A stretch of 64,000 nucleotides of DNA from Desulfarculus baarsii DSM 2075 (GCF_000143965.1 NC_014365.1:1143501-1207500); one strand, 5' to 3'. Counted from the stretch's first letter, positions 1 through 9,288 are shown. Numbers and translations: made by a program. Notes: generated by a model from the letters alone, not told the origin.

Positions 1-1
1 C

Positions 2-1048
2 CCGCCCGTGGTCGACCAGCGGATAACGGCGATCCTGGGGCGCTATCTGGGCAAGGAAATCGAAACCGCCGTGGACCTGGGCTGCGGCCAGGGGCAGTAC
101 GCCGATTTTCTGCAAGGCAAGGGCAAGATGGTCCTGGGCCTGGACGTGGTCGATCGCCTGGCCTTCCCCCAGGTCCGCTTCAGGGGCCAGCCGGCCTGGC
201 GGCTCGACGAACCGGTCGATCTGGCCTACGCCATCGATCTGCTCCAACACGTGCCCGAGTCGCTGATCGAGCCGACCATCAAGGCCATCGCCGACCATTG
301 CCGGATATTCTTCGGCGCGGTGGCGCTGGGGCCAAGCGGCGAAAAAGATAGTGACGGCCAGGAGATGCACCAGACCATCGAGCCGCTGGGCTGGTGGCTG
401 AGGCGCTTGTCGGCTGCCTTTGCCGAGGTCAAAACGCTGGCCGTCACCAAGGACTGGTTCTGGGCCGAATGCCGCCACGAGCACATGCCGATCTTCGACG
501 CCTCGCGCATGAACGGCTATCAGGGCTGGAGCCAGGTGACGGGCCAGGCGGTCACGCCCTACCGCGATCTGTGGAATCGGCACGCCCGTAGCCTGCCCTG
601 GGGCGGCAAGGTGCTCTACATCGGCTCCAACCACCTTTGCCAGCAGTATTATTCTCGCCAATACTTCATGGCCCAGGAGGTGCTGCACATCGACCCCGAT
701 CCGCGGAACAAGCCCGACGTGGTCACCATCGGCGAGGATTTGAGCATGTTCCCCGACGCATCGGTCGACGGCGTGGCCTTTTTCGGCACGCCCTACCTGA
801 TGAACGACCCGCTGCGTTTCGTCCGGGAGGCCCGCCGGGTCTTGAAGCCGGGCGGCCTGTTTTCCGGCTCGTTCAACGGCCCACAATCCCGTTGGCAGGG
901 CGTGACCTACGTCAAGGGCAAGGTCAAGACGGCCGACGAGATCTGGCACTTCCAACGCGACGTGCTGGATCTGTTCGACGACTGGACGGTGGTCTATTGG
1001 GCGCGCCAGGGCGACGAATACTATCACCTCAGCACGGTGAAGATGTAA
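2..1048 (+). CDS. Tandem-domain SAM-dependent methyltransferase, 5' end may lie outside the window
   Basis: Two class I methyltransferase modules are readable in one chain. The first has motif I VDLGCGQGQY about 20 residues from the GTG at base 8. The second begins near residue 195 (GGKVLYIGSN) and runs through LHIDPD to the post-motif ARRVLKPGGLF near residue 280. The frame stays open to the window edge, so the true start may be upstream; the GTG at base 8 is only the first visible option. It ends five bases before the next gene and opens a long same-strand glycan cluster, so a role in modifying a sugar or lipid-linked intermediate is an inference. The second module lacks the normal glycine-rich loop and may be catalytically degenerate. 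Confidence 0.7.
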   Translation, partial: PPVVDQRITAILGRYLGKEIETAVDLGCGQGQYADFLQGKGKMVLGLDVVDRLAFPQVRFRGQPAWRLDEPVDLAYAIDLLQHVPESLIEPTIKAIADHCRIFFGAVALGPSGEKDSDGQEMHQTIEPLGWWLRRLSAAFAEVKTLAVTKDWFWAECRHEHMPIFDASRMNGYQGWSQVTGQAVTPYRDLWNRHARSLPWGGKVLYIGSNHLCQQYYSRQYFMAQEVLHIDPDPRNKPDVVTIGEDLSMFPDASVDGVAFFGTPYLMNDPLRFVREARRVLKPGGLFSGSFNGPQSRWQGVTYVKGKVKTADEIWHFQRDVLDLFDDWTVVYWARQGDEYYHLSTVKM

Positions 1049-1052
1049 ACCC

Positions 1053-2102
1053 ATGCCGATCCCCGACGCGAACAAGCTGGTGGACGAGGCCGTGGGGTTG
1101 GGCCGGGCCATGTTCGACTCGCCCCTGTGGGACGCCGACGAAAAAAAGTGGCGTCGTCACATCGACCTCGACAGCGGCCAGGTGGACGCCAGCCAGCATT
1201 TCTACTATGATATCTGCAACATCTACGCCCTGGCCCGGGCCATGGCCCTCAGCGGCCAGATGGAGCGCTTTCGCGAGGGCTGGTTGCAGGCGGTCGGTTG
1301 GCTGTTCTGGCTGGTCAATTCCAAGGGCGCGATCGGCTACACCTCCTTCGATGTGACCGGCCCCAGGGATCAATACAGCTTCGCCCTGGCCCCGGCGGCC
1401 CTGGCCGAGGCCCACCGCCTGACCGGCCGTCCGGCTCTGCTGCGCAAGGCCGGCGAGTTGTTCGGCGCCTATCGCGCGGCCTTTCCCCTGGGTAAGGTTC
1501 GCAACGTCCAGGCCAGCAATCATTTCATCTTGTCGGCTCTGAGCCTCTACCGCGCCGCCGGCCAGGCGGCCTATCTGGAGGCGGCCCAGGCCGAGGCAGA
1601 GCATCTGCTGGCCGCCTGCCGTCTGGCCGGCGGCCCGGCGGCCGGCTGCTTCACCGACGATCAACGCCTGACCGCCTTCCCGCGCCACGTCTACGCCACC
1701 TGGGCCCTGGTCGAGCTCAATCACTTGCGGCCGGACCAGCGCCTGCAACAGGCCTGCGCCCAATCCATGGATTGGTGGCGGGCCAACCAACTGGCCGACG
1801 GCGGGTTTTACTTCTTTTATGACGCCCAGGCCGGCCGCTGGGTGGACCAGACGGTCTATTCCGTGCACCAAAAGGGCATGCTCCTGCTCTCGGCGTGGGA
1901 GATCAACCGCCTGTGCCAGGGCCGCTTCGACGAGATGATCCGGCGGGCCATGGCCACCTGCGACGACCCGCGCTGGCAATACGCCTCGCCGGAGGGCTGG
2001 CGGCTCTATCGGCGCTCGATGCCGGAACGTTCGCTGGTCTATTCCTACGAGCTGGGCTGGGAGATCCTGGGCCATCTGCTGGGAACGGGATGGGATCAAT
2101 GA
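1053..2102 (+). CDS. Alpha/alpha-toroid (six-hairpin glycosidase-like) protein
   Basis: A 349-residue soluble protein with repeated helical pairs rich in Trp, Tyr and Ala, such as YYDICNIYALARAM near residue 53 and MDWWRANQLADGGFYFFYD around residue 230. Repeating helical hairpins with conserved aromatic residues are typical of six-hairpin glycosidases, epimerases and prenyltransferase-like toroids. I cannot place it in a named family, and no catalytic acid pair can be assigned. It starts at an ATG four bases after the tandem methyltransferase, and its TGA overlaps an upstream ATG of the next gene. Its place in the cluster suggests carbohydrate processing. A second, different toroid gene sits in the minus-strand glycan cluster at 28683-29708. 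Confidence 0.65.
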   Translation: MPIPDANKLVDEAVGLGRAMFDSPLWDADEKKWRRHIDLDSGQVDASQHFYYDICNIYALARAMALSGQMERFREGWLQAVGWLFWLVNSKGAIGYTSFDVTGPRDQYSFALAPAALAEAHRLTGRPALLRKAGELFGAYRAAFPLGKVRNVQASNHFILSALSLYRAAGQAAYLEAAQAEAEHLLAACRLAGGPAAGCFTDDQRLTAFPRHVYATWALVELNHLRPDQRLQQACAQSMDWWRANQLADGGFYFFYDAQAGRWVDQTVYSVHQKGMLLLSAWEINRLCQGRFDEMIRRAMATCDDPRWQYASPEGWRLYRRSMPERSLVYSYELGWEILGHLLGTGWDQ

Positions 2103-2125
2103 GCGCCACAGGCGGGGAGGATCGC

Positions 2126-4303
2126 ATGAAAAAGCTTTTGTTCGTCGCCCGGCGCTTGGACGCCCACGCCAAGCAGCTGCTGGCCGAATTGCCCAAGCGG
2201 GGTTTCGCCACGCACGTGCTGGGCGCTGGCCCGGCCGGGGCCGGCGAGGCGGCGGCCATGGGGGCCCAGTTTGCCCAGGCGGCCTCGCTGGCCGATGTGA
2301 TCTACCTGCTCTTGGAGAGCGACGACGCCGATTTCGCGGCCCTGGGCTGGGATTACGCCGCTCACCGGGGCAAGCTGGTGGTGGACCTGGCCCGTTGCTC
2401 GGCCAACAGGGCCGAGCCGGCGGCGGGGCGCTTTCTGGCCAAGTGGCGGCCCATGGCCGTGGCGCGTCACTTGCGGCAAACGCGCGGCCCGGCGGGCGAA
2501 ACCCTGCCCCTGGAGACGCTGCTGGCCGCCGACTACCTGGCCTATAGCTTCATGCCCAAGAGCCTGCTGAGCGACCTGGGCTGGTTTTTACGCAAGGCCT
2601 CCGGCGATCGGGCCGGCCAGCGGCCGTCGGCGATGGCGGCCGAACTGCTCGCGGCCCCGGCCGACGACCAGCGGGCCCGGGAAGCGGCCGTCGAGCTGTT
2701 GGCCCAAGAGCCGGGCTATCCGCCGGCGCTCATGCGCCTGGCCCTGGAGGCCGCCAGCCGAAGCGGGGCCGTCCCGGCCCAACTCGACCCAAGCAAGGAC
2801 GCCGACCCGCTGACGGTTTTTTCGTTGTTGGCCCTGGGCCGGCACATGGCGCCGGGCAGCGAAAACGCCCGCCAGATCGCCAAGATCGCCGAGCACGTCT
2901 GGGGCCCGCCCGCTGACGGCCAAAAGGGCAAACGCATTTTGCTCTTCGTGGTCTACAAGCAGCGCGACCTGTTCATCGACCTGATCCTGCGCTATCACCT
3001 GGAGCGGCTGGGGCACCGGGTGATCATGCGCTCCCTGGGCGACGACCCGGCCGCCAGCCTCGTCGAGCTGTTGCCGGACGTGGTCATCTGGGGGGCCAAG
3101 ACCACGCCCTACCAGGTGCAGTTGGCCCGTTTCGCCCGCGACCGCAACATCGTCTCCATCGTGCGCCGCGAGGAGGCCGGCACCGCTCGCAAGCGTTGGG
3201 ACCAACTGAGCCCGACCGTCAGGAAATGGTCGCTGGGCAACATCGACTACGCGCCGCTGGTGGACCTGGAGCTGGTCTTCGGTCAGGATTTCGCCGAGAT
3301 CCTGCGCGAGGAAGGCCACATGCCGCCGGACAGGTGCCAGGTGGTGGGGGCCATGACCTTCGACCCCTATTTTTTGCCCGAGCTGTCGCGCTTCATGCCC
3401 GGCCGGGGCGCGTTTTGCCGCCAGCTTGGCCTGGACCCGGCCAAAAAGATCATGTTGCTGCTGACGCCCTGGACCTACGCCGACCGCGACCCCGGCGCGG
3501 CCATCCCCGAGGCCAAGGGCGCGGCCGCCGACGGCGGGGCGACGGCGGAGATCCAGCGGACCATGGCCCTGCACAAGGACGGCCGCCGGGGCTGGTTGGA
3601 GTTCCTCGAGGCGCTTTATCACGACAAAGGCCGCGACTGGAACCTGATCCTGAAGGTGCATCCGGGCGAGCGGGCCGAGGCTTACGGCGAGTTTTTCCGG
3701 GCGCGGGGGCTCGATATCAAGCTGGTGGTCTCCGGCTACGTGGTGGAGATGCTCAACCACGCCGACCTGCTGGTCCACGCCGGCTCCACCACGGCCATCG
3801 AGGCCCATTTCCTGGGCAAGCCGTCGCTGGCCTATTGGGTCAAGGCGCCGCAGAATTCGCCGATTTATCAACTGACGCCCTACGCCAACAGCTACGAGGA
3901 GTTCGAGGCCCTTTTCCAGGGGCTGGATCTTACGCGCGGCAACGCCGACGAGGCGGTGATCGCCAGCCTGGAAAAAGACCTTTACGGCCGCATGGACGGC
4001 CAGGCCTGCCTGCGGGCGGCACGGATCATCGATGAGTTCCTGGATGGCCGCCCCACCAGGCCCTTCCGCCACTTGCAAGACAAGGTCGTCGGCCAGCCTC
4101 GGCGCCCCGACGATCCCTATGGCACCAATATTACGCCCCAAGAGATTGACTATTACTATCCGATGGTCAAACAATGTCTGGACGCCAAGGAAGGTCGTCC
4201 CGCGCCGTCGCCTCGGCCAGGCCGTTCATCGGCCGGCCCCGCGGCCCCTGGCGCGGCGGCTGGCCAGAGCCCCGCGAGCGAGGCGACGGGCCAACGTCCA
4301 TAG
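2126..4303 (+). CDS. Large GT-B-fold surface-polysaccharide biosynthesis protein
   Basis: A 725-residue protein. Residues 1-270 are poorly recognisable. From about residue 270 (KRILLFVVYKQRDLFIDLIL) it reads like a GT-B transferase or surface carbohydrate biosynthesis protein, with KVHPGE near residue 513 and HAGSTTAIEA near residue 553; both are typical of the CDP-glycerol transferase and PseG-like superfamily. The start at 2126 has GGGGAGG five bases upstream. An in-frame ATG at 2099 overlapping the previous stop as ATGA is the alternative. The last 40 residues are low-complexity Pro/Ala/Gly. A glycosyl- or glycerophosphate-transferase role in this cluster is inferred; the donor is unknown. 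Confidence 0.7.
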   Translation: MKKLLFVARRLDAHAKQLLAELPKRGFATHVLGAGPAGAGEAAAMGAQFAQAASLADVIYLLLESDDADFAALGWDYAAHRGKLVVDLARCSANRAEPAAGRFLAKWRPMAVARHLRQTRGPAGETLPLETLLAADYLAYSFMPKSLLSDLGWFLRKASGDRAGQRPSAMAAELLAAPADDQRAREAAVELLAQEPGYPPALMRLALEAASRSGAVPAQLDPSKDADPLTVFSLLALGRHMAPGSENARQIAKIAEHVWGPPADGQKGKRILLFVVYKQRDLFIDLILRYHLERLGHRVIMRSLGDDPAASLVELLPDVVIWGAKTTPYQVQLARFARDRNIVSIVRREEAGTARKRWDQLSPTVRKWSLGNIDYAPLVDLELVFGQDFAEILREEGHMPPDRCQVVGAMTFDPYFLPELSRFMPGRGAFCRQLGLDPAKKIMLLLTPWTYADRDPGAAIPEAKGAAADGGATAEIQRTMALHKDGRRGWLEFLEALYHDKGRDWNLILKVHPGERAEAYGEFFRARGLDIKLVVSGYVVEMLNHADLLVHAGSTTAIEAHFLGKPSLAYWVKAPQNSPIYQLTPYANSYEEFEALFQGLDLTRGNADEAVIASLEKDLYGRMDGQACLRAARIIDEFLDGRPTRPFRHLQDKVVGQPRRPDDPYGTNITPQEIDYYYPMVKQCLDAKEGRPAPSPRPGRSSAGPAAPGAAAGQSPASEATGQRP

Positions 4304-4317
4304 CAAAGGAGTGCGCC

Positions 4318-5337
4318 GTGTTTGACGACAAGACCATTTTGATCACCGGCGGGACGGGTTCGTTTGGCCGCAAATGCGTGCAGATGATGACCGAACGCTA
4401 TCGCTGCCGCAAGATCATCGTTTTCAGCCGCGACGAGTTCAAGCAGTTCGAGATGGCCAACCAGATGGTCGGCGACCGCTACGCCTGCCTGCGCTTTTTC
4501 CTGGGCGACGTCCGCGACAAGGACCGCCTCAAGCGCGCCCTGGGCGGGGTCGATTACGTGATCCACGCCGCGGCCATCAAGCAGGTGCCAGCCGCCGAGT
4601 ACAACCCCTTCGAGGCGGTCAGGACCAACATCGTCGGGGCCCAGAACCTCATCGACGCGGCCATCGACATGGGCGTGGCCAAGGTCATGGCCCTCAGCAC
4701 CGACAAGGCCGCCAACCCCATCAACCTCTATGGGGCCACCAAGCTGTGCTCGGACAAGCTCTTCGTCGCCGGCAACGCCTATGTCAGCCAGGATCGGCCC
4801 ACCAGGTTTTCGGTGGTGCGCTATGGCAACGTGGCCGGCAGCCGGGGCAGCGTGATTCCGCTGTTTCTGCGCAAGCGCGCCGAGGGTGAACTGCCCGTCA
4901 CCGACGTGCGCATGACCAGGTTCTGGATCACCCTGGAGCACGCGGTGGAGTTTGTTTTCAACTCCATGGCTCAGATGAAGGGCAGGGAGCTGTTCGTGCC
5001 CAAGCTGCCCTCCATGCGCATCCTCGATCTGGTCGAGGCCGTGGGGCCGGGCTGCAAGGTCAAGGTGGTGGGCATTCGGCCCGGAGAAAAAATCCACGAA
5101 ACGCTCATCCCCAGGGACGAGTCGTTCCGCACCGTGGAATACCCCGAGCATTACGTGGTCTATCCCTCGACGCCGACGGCGGGCGGCTTGCCGCTTGATG
5201 GCGGCGGGAGGCTGGTCGCCGAGGAGTTCGATTACAACTCGGGCGACAACCCCGATTGCCTGACGGTCGAGGAGATCAGGCGGCAGGTCGAGCTGTTGTT
5301 CCCCCACGGCGTCCAGCGGCCCGACGAGGGATATTGA
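4318..5337 (+). CDS. pseB: UDP-N-acetylglucosamine 4,6-dehydratase (inverting), PseB-like
   Basis: An extended short-chain dehydrogenase of 339 residues. The NAD-binding TGGTGSFG is at residues 10-17, and STDKAANPINLYGATK is at 127-142, carrying the Thr-Asp-Lys triad plus Tyr138 and Lys142 of the PseB/FlaA1/CapD family. The family removes water from UDP-GlcNAc, and PseB also inverts C5, giving the 4-keto-6-deoxy sugar that starts pseudaminic-type synthesis. The GTG start at 4318 is preceded by AAGGAG at 4306-4311. An in-frame ATG further upstream would lie inside the previous gene and adds a low-complexity leader, so I reject it. It heads the nonulosonate-like block. Confidence 0.85.
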   Translation: MFDDKTILITGGTGSFGRKCVQMMTERYRCRKIIVFSRDEFKQFEMANQMVGDRYACLRFFLGDVRDKDRLKRALGGVDYVIHAAAIKQVPAAEYNPFEAVRTNIVGAQNLIDAAIDMGVAKVMALSTDKAANPINLYGATKLCSDKLFVAGNAYVSQDRPTRFSVVRYGNVAGSRGSVIPLFLRKRAEGELPVTDVRMTRFWITLEHAVEFVFNSMAQMKGRELFVPKLPSMRILDLVEAVGPGCKVKVVGIRPGEKIHETLIPRDESFRTVEYPEHYVVYPSTPTAGGLPLDGGGRLVAEEFDYNSGDNPDCLTVEEIRRQVELLFPHGVQRPDEGY

Positions 5338-5365
5338 GCGGGCTTGGCGCGGGGAAAGACGAGCG

Positions 5366-6328
5366 ATGACCAGCGCTTCGACAGATATGACCGGCTTGGC
5401 CGACGCCGTCGCGCCTGGCCGCGCGGGCGCGGGCGGGGCCGTCCGGCTGATCCTGGGCGCGGCACAACTGGGCATGGCCTATGGCCTGGCCAACCGCCTG
5501 GGCCGCCCGGACGAGGCCCAGGCCCACGCGATAATCGGCCTGGCCTGGATTTCTGGCGTCGAGGCGTTCGACACGGCCCAGCATTACGGCCAAAGCGAGC
5601 AGGTGTTGGGCCGTGGCCTGGCCCGGCTGGGCGTGAGCGGCCAGGCCAAGGTCGTCACCAAGCTGGCGCCGAGCCTGGACCCGCGCGACGACGCGGCGGT
5701 GAGCGCCGCCCTGGAGCGTTCGCGGCGGCTGCTGGGCCAGGAACGGCTGTGGGGCTGCCTGCTGCACAACGCGGCCTGGCTGGCCAACTGGCGCAACGGC
5801 CCGGAGCCGGCCCTGCGCCGGGCGCTCGACGAGGGCGTCGTGGCCAACCTGGGCGTTTCGGTCTACGAAAAGGCCCAGGCCCGGCAGGCGTTGGAGACCC
5901 CCGACGTGCGGATGATCCAAGCGCCGCTGAACGCCTGGAGCGCCGACCCGGAGTGGGAGGACATCCTGGCCCTGGCCCGGCAAAGCGGGCGCATGGTCTT
6001 TTTGCGCAGCGTCTATTTGCAGGGCCTGCTGCTGCTGACGCCCGAGGAGGCCGCGGCCAGGTTGCCCGAGGCCGGGCCGGCCTTGCGGCGTTGGCGCGAC
6101 CTGGCCCGCTGGCTGGATTGCTCGCCCCAGGAGTTGGCCCTGCGTTTTGCCGCCGGTTTTGGCTGGCCGCTGGTGGTGGGCCTGGAGTCGGTCGAACAAC
6201 TGCGCGAAAACCTGGCCCTGGCCCAGGCCGCGCCGCTGACGCCCGACGAGCGCCGCCATGTCGCCGCCGCAATGAAACCGCTGATCACCGAACGCTTGAT
6301 CGATCCGCGCCGCTGGCCGGCCGCCTGA
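5366..6328 (+). CDS. Aldo/keto reductase family protein
   Basis: A 320-residue TIM-barrel oxidoreductase. After the entry strand LILGAAQLGMAYG near residue 28, it shows the family tetrad: Asp and Tyr in FDTAQHYGQSE, Lys in KVVTKL, and His in CLLHN. The C-terminal part (LVVGLESVEQLRENL) matches the NADP-binding end of the family. Starts at ATG 5366 after GGGGAAAG; a second ATG at 5387 is possible. Aldo/keto reductases of this type occur in nucleotide-sugar clusters, where they may reduce a keto-deoxy sugar. The substrate here is unknown, but its place between the dehydratase and the cytidylyltransferase suggests a step in the same pathway. Confidence 0.8.
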   Translation: MTSASTDMTGLADAVAPGRAGAGGAVRLILGAAQLGMAYGLANRLGRPDEAQAHAIIGLAWISGVEAFDTAQHYGQSEQVLGRGLARLGVSGQAKVVTKLAPSLDPRDDAAVSAALERSRRLLGQERLWGCLLHNAAWLANWRNGPEPALRRALDEGVVANLGVSVYEKAQARQALETPDVRMIQAPLNAWSADPEWEDILALARQSGRMVFLRSVYLQGLLLLTPEEAAARLPEAGPALRRWRDLARWLDCSPQELALRFAAGFGWPLVVGLESVEQLRENLALAQAAPLTPDERRHVAAAMKPLITERLIDPRRWPAA

Positions 6329-6341
6329 AAGGAGCGCGCCC

Positions 6342-7130
6342 ATGATGTTAGCCATCCTCCAGGCCCGCATGGGCTCCAGCCGCCTGCCGGGCAAGGTGCT
6401 CATGCCGATCCTGGGCCGCCCCATGCTGGAGCTGGAACTGGAGCGGCTGGGCCGGGCTCGTTGCCTGGACAAGATCATCGTGGCCACCAGCGATCACCCG
6501 GCCGACGAGCCCATCGCCGCCCTGGCCGACAGGCTGGGCCTGGAGTGTTTCCGGGGCAGCCAGGACGACGTGCTCGACCGCTATTATCAGGCCGCCCGGC
6601 GCTGGCGGCCGCGATACGTGGCGCGCATCACCGGCGACTGCCCCCTGATCGATCCGGCGCTCGTCGACCGCCTGGCCGATTTTTTTCTGGAGGGCGGCCA
6701 TGACCTGGCCTGCAACACCATCCGCCCCACCTTCCCCGACGGCCTGGACGCCTGGGTCATGACTTTCGAGGCTCTGGAAAACGCCTGGCGAAACGCCGTG
6801 TTGCCCTCCGAGCGCGAACATGTGACCCAATATATCCAAAATCGGCCGCGCCAGTTCAAGCTGGGCAACCTGGAAGGGCGGCCGGACCTTTCCCATCTGC
6901 GCTGGACAGTGGACGAGCCCGAGGACCTGCTTTTCGCGCGCCAGGTCTATCAGGCGCTTTATCCGCGTAACCCGGCCTTCACCACCCAGGACGTGCTCGA
7001 CCTATTGGCCGAACGCCCCGCCTTGGGGGAGATAAACCAGCGCTTCGCGCGGGATGAAGGCTTGCTCAAATCGTTGGAGCAAGATCGGAGATGGCTCGAT
7101 GAACACGCCACGGATCAGCCCCAAGGCTAG
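6342..7130 (+). CDS. SpsF/PseF-like nucleotidyltransferase (CMP-sugar synthetase family)
   Basis: A 262-residue NTP transferase with the signature ILQARMGSSRLPGKVL at residues 4-20 and the RITGDCPLIDP block near residue 90, as in SpsF and the CMP-Kdo/CMP-nonulosonate synthetases. The family activates a sugar acid with CTP before transfer. The start ATG at 6342 (or 6345) follows AAAGGAG at 6328-6334. Its last 32 bases overlap the start of the aminotransferase gene, implying coupled translation. In this setting it is the likely final activating enzyme acting on the NeuB-family product, an inference from gene order and family. Confidence 0.82.
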   Translation: MMLAILQARMGSSRLPGKVLMPILGRPMLELELERLGRARCLDKIIVATSDHPADEPIAALADRLGLECFRGSQDDVLDRYYQAARRWRPRYVARITGDCPLIDPALVDRLADFFLEGGHDLACNTIRPTFPDGLDAWVMTFEALENAWRNAVLPSEREHVTQYIQNRPRQFKLGNLEGRPDLSHLRWTVDEPEDLLFARQVYQALYPRNPAFTTQDVLDLLAERPALGEINQRFARDEGLLKSLEQDRRWLDEHATDQPQG

Positions 7131-8427
7131 CGCCTTGGCCGAAAAGGCCAAGGGCCTCATCCCTGGGTTGTCCCAGCTTTTGTCCAAGCGGCCCGACCAG
7201 TTCGCGCCCGGCTCGTGGCCAGTTTATTATTCGCGGGCCAAGGGCTGCCAGGTCTGGGATCTGGACGGCCGGTCGTATCTGGATATGGGCGTCTCGGCGG
7301 TGGGGGCCACCGTGCTGGGCTACGCCGACGACGAGGTGAACCAGGCGGTGACGCGGGCGGTGGAGTTGGGCTCCAACTGCAGCCTCAACTGCCCCGAGGA
7401 GGTTGAACTGGCCGAGCGGCTGTGCCAATTGCACCCCTGGGCCCAGGCCGTGCGCTACGCCCGCACCGGCGGGGAGGCCATGGCCGTGGCCGTGCGCATC
7501 GCCCGCGCCCACACGGGCCGCGACATTGTGGCGTTTTGCGGCTATCACGGCTGGCACGACTGGTACCTGGCGGCCAACCTGCACCAGCAAGACGCCCTGG
7601 AGGGCCACCTGCTCAAGGGACTCAGCCCCAAGGGCGTGCCCAAGGGCCTGACCGGCACGGCCCTGACCTTCCGCTACAACCACCCCGAGGAGTTGGAAGC
7701 CATCGTGGCGCGGCACGGCGACAAGCTGGCCGCGGTGATCATGGAGCCGGTGCGCAATTATTGGCCGCTGGACGGCTTTTTGCAAAAGGCCCGCGATCTG
7801 GCGCGCCAGGCCGGGGCGGTTTTTGTTTTCGATGAAATCTCGGCCGGCTTCCGCCTGGCCACGGGCGGGGCCCACCTGGCCCTGGGCGTCGAGCCGGACA
7901 TGGCCGTGCTGGGCAAGGCCCTGGGCAACGGCTTCGCCATCGCCGCGATCATGGGCCGCGCCGCGGTCATGGACGCGGTGCACGAGACGTTCATCAGCAG
8001 CCTCAACTGGACCGAACGCATCGGGCCCTGCGCGGCGCTGTGCGTCTTGCGCAAGCACCAGCGGGAAAACGTCGGCGAGCACCTGGTGGCCATCGGCCAG
8101 CAAGTGCAGCAGGGTTGGGCGCGCATCGCCCAGGATCGGGGCGTGACGCTAGCCATCAGCGGCATCGCGCCGATGAGCCATTTCAGTTTCGCCGAAGACG
8201 ACCCCCTGCTGTGGAAGAGCGTTTTCGTGCAGATGATGCTGGAGCGCGGTTATCTGACCAACACCTATTTTTATCCCATGCTGGCCCATCGGCCCGCCCA
8301 GGTCGATGACTACCTGGCGGCCATGGACCAGGTCGTGGCCGAGATGAAGGCTCTGCACGAGGCCGGCCGGCTGGGCCAGGCCCTGATCGGTCCGGTGGCC
8401 TCGTCGGGCTTCACCAGGCTGACCTAA
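7099..8427 (+). CDS. Class III (glutamate-1-semialdehyde aminomutase-like) PLP aminotransferase
   Basis: A 442-residue fold-type I PLP enzyme. The PLP-binding Asp lies in FDEISAGF (Asp245), and the Schiff-base Lys is Lys273 in AVLGKALGNG; both belong to the HemL-like branch of class III. The start ATG at 7099 has GGAG at 7087-7090 and overlaps the cytidylyltransferase gene. Pseudaminic and legionaminic pathways normally use a DegT-type enzyme (PseC/LegC) to aminate C4. None is seen here, so this enzyme may fill that role. It is unlikely to be the haem-pathway HemL, because it sits between sugar genes and no other haem gene is near. Confidence 0.82.
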   Translation: MNTPRISPKASALAEKAKGLIPGLSQLLSKRPDQFAPGSWPVYYSRAKGCQVWDLDGRSYLDMGVSAVGATVLGYADDEVNQAVTRAVELGSNCSLNCPEEVELAERLCQLHPWAQAVRYARTGGEAMAVAVRIARAHTGRDIVAFCGYHGWHDWYLAANLHQQDALEGHLLKGLSPKGVPKGLTGTALTFRYNHPEELEAIVARHGDKLAAVIMEPVRNYWPLDGFLQKARDLARQAGAVFVFDEISAGFRLATGGAHLALGVEPDMAVLGKALGNGFAIAAIMGRAAVMDAVHETFISSLNWTERIGPCAALCVLRKHQRENVGEHLVAIGQQVQQGWARIAQDRGVTLAISGIAPMSHFSFAEDDPLLWKSVFVQMMLERGYLTNTYFYPMLAHRPAQVDDYLAAMDQVVAEMKALHEAGRLGQALIGPVASSGFTRLT

Positions 8428-8439
8428 GGGGGCGCGGGC

Positions 8440-9288
8440 GTGAGGGTGCTGATCACCGGGGCCACGGGCCTGTTGGGCGGCCGCCTGCTGCCGGCCTGGC
8501 GGCAAAGCGGCATGGATGTCGTGGCGGTGGGCCACGCCGCGGCGGCCGACGCCGCCGTGGACCTGACCGACCAAAAGGCGACCTGGCGCCTGCTCGAGGA
8601 GCGCCGGCCCGAGGTCGTCGTCAACCTGGTGGCCCTGAGCAACGTCGACGCCTGCGAGCAAGACCCACAACGGGCCTATCTGCTCAACGTGCGCACGGCC
8701 CAGAACCTGGCCGGTTGGCTGGCGAAGCGGCCGGGCGCGGCCCTGGTGCACATCTCCACCGACCACGTCTACGACGGCCCCGGCGCGCACGCCGAACCGG
8801 ACGTGACGCTTCTCAACATCTACGCCTATTCCAAGTTCGCCGCCGAACTGGCGGTGTTGGCGGTCGGCGGGACGGCCTTGCGGGTCAATTTTTTCGGCCG
8901 CAGCCTCACCGCCGGGCGCATGAGCTTCAGCGACGCCATCATCCAGGGCCTGTCCGCCGGCCAGCCCATGGGTTTTTTCACCGATGTCTTTTTCAGCCCG
9001 CTGTCGCTGGACACCCTGGCCGCGATGATCGCCAGGGTCGTGGCCGATCCCGCGCCGGGGGTTTTCAATCTCGGGGCCGCCTCGGGCCTGAGCAAGCGCG
9101 ATTTCGCCTGGCGCGTGGCCCAAAGGATGGGCCTGACGCTGGCCGGCGCGCGGGAGATAACCCTGGCCCAGGCCGGGCTACGGGCCAGGCGGCCCACGGG
9201 CATGGTCATGGCTGTCGGCAAGTTCGAAAAACGCTACGGCGTCACGCTGCCCAGCCTGGAGGCCGAGATAGAAAGCGCGACCCTATAG
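8440..9288 (+). CDS. RmlD-like NAD(P)-dependent sugar reductase/epimerase
   Basis: A 282-residue extended short-chain dehydrogenase starting with the Rossmann loop VLITGATGLLGG. It has HISTDHVYDGPG in mid-chain and YAYSKFAAE carrying the Tyr-x3-Lys pair. The arrangement resembles dTDP-4-dehydrorhamnose reductase, which reduces a 4-keto-6-deoxy nucleotide sugar. The GTG start at 8440 lies 12 bases after the aminotransferase stop. No rmlA, rmlB or rmlC gene is nearby, so rhamnose synthesis is not the obvious role. Reduction of the PseB-type keto product is an alternative that cannot be settled from sequence. Confidence 0.78.
   Translation: MRVLITGATGLLGGRLLPAWRQSGMDVVAVGHAAAADAAVDLTDQKATWRLLEERRPEVVVNLVALSNVDACEQDPQRAYLLNVRTAQNLAGWLAKRPGAALVHISTDHVYDGPGAHAEPDVTLLNIYAYSKFAAELAVLAVGGTALRVNFFGRSLTAGRMSFSDAIIQGLSAGQPMGFFTDVFFSPLSLDTLAAMIARVVADPAPGVFNLGAASGLSKRDFAWRVAQRMGLTLAGAREITLAQAGLRARRPTGMVMAVGKFEKRYGVTLPSLEAEIESATL

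Noticed and set aside
7099-8427. Haem-pathway glutamate-1-semialdehyde aminomutase (hemL)
   Set aside because: The motifs are shared across class III, but the gene overlaps a sugar cytidylyltransferase and sits in a nucleotide-sugar block.
8440-9288. dTDP-rhamnose pathway rmlD
   Set aside because: No rmlA, rmlB or rmlC is adjacent, and the surrounding enzymes use a UDP-GlcNAc/nonulosonate type of chemistry.
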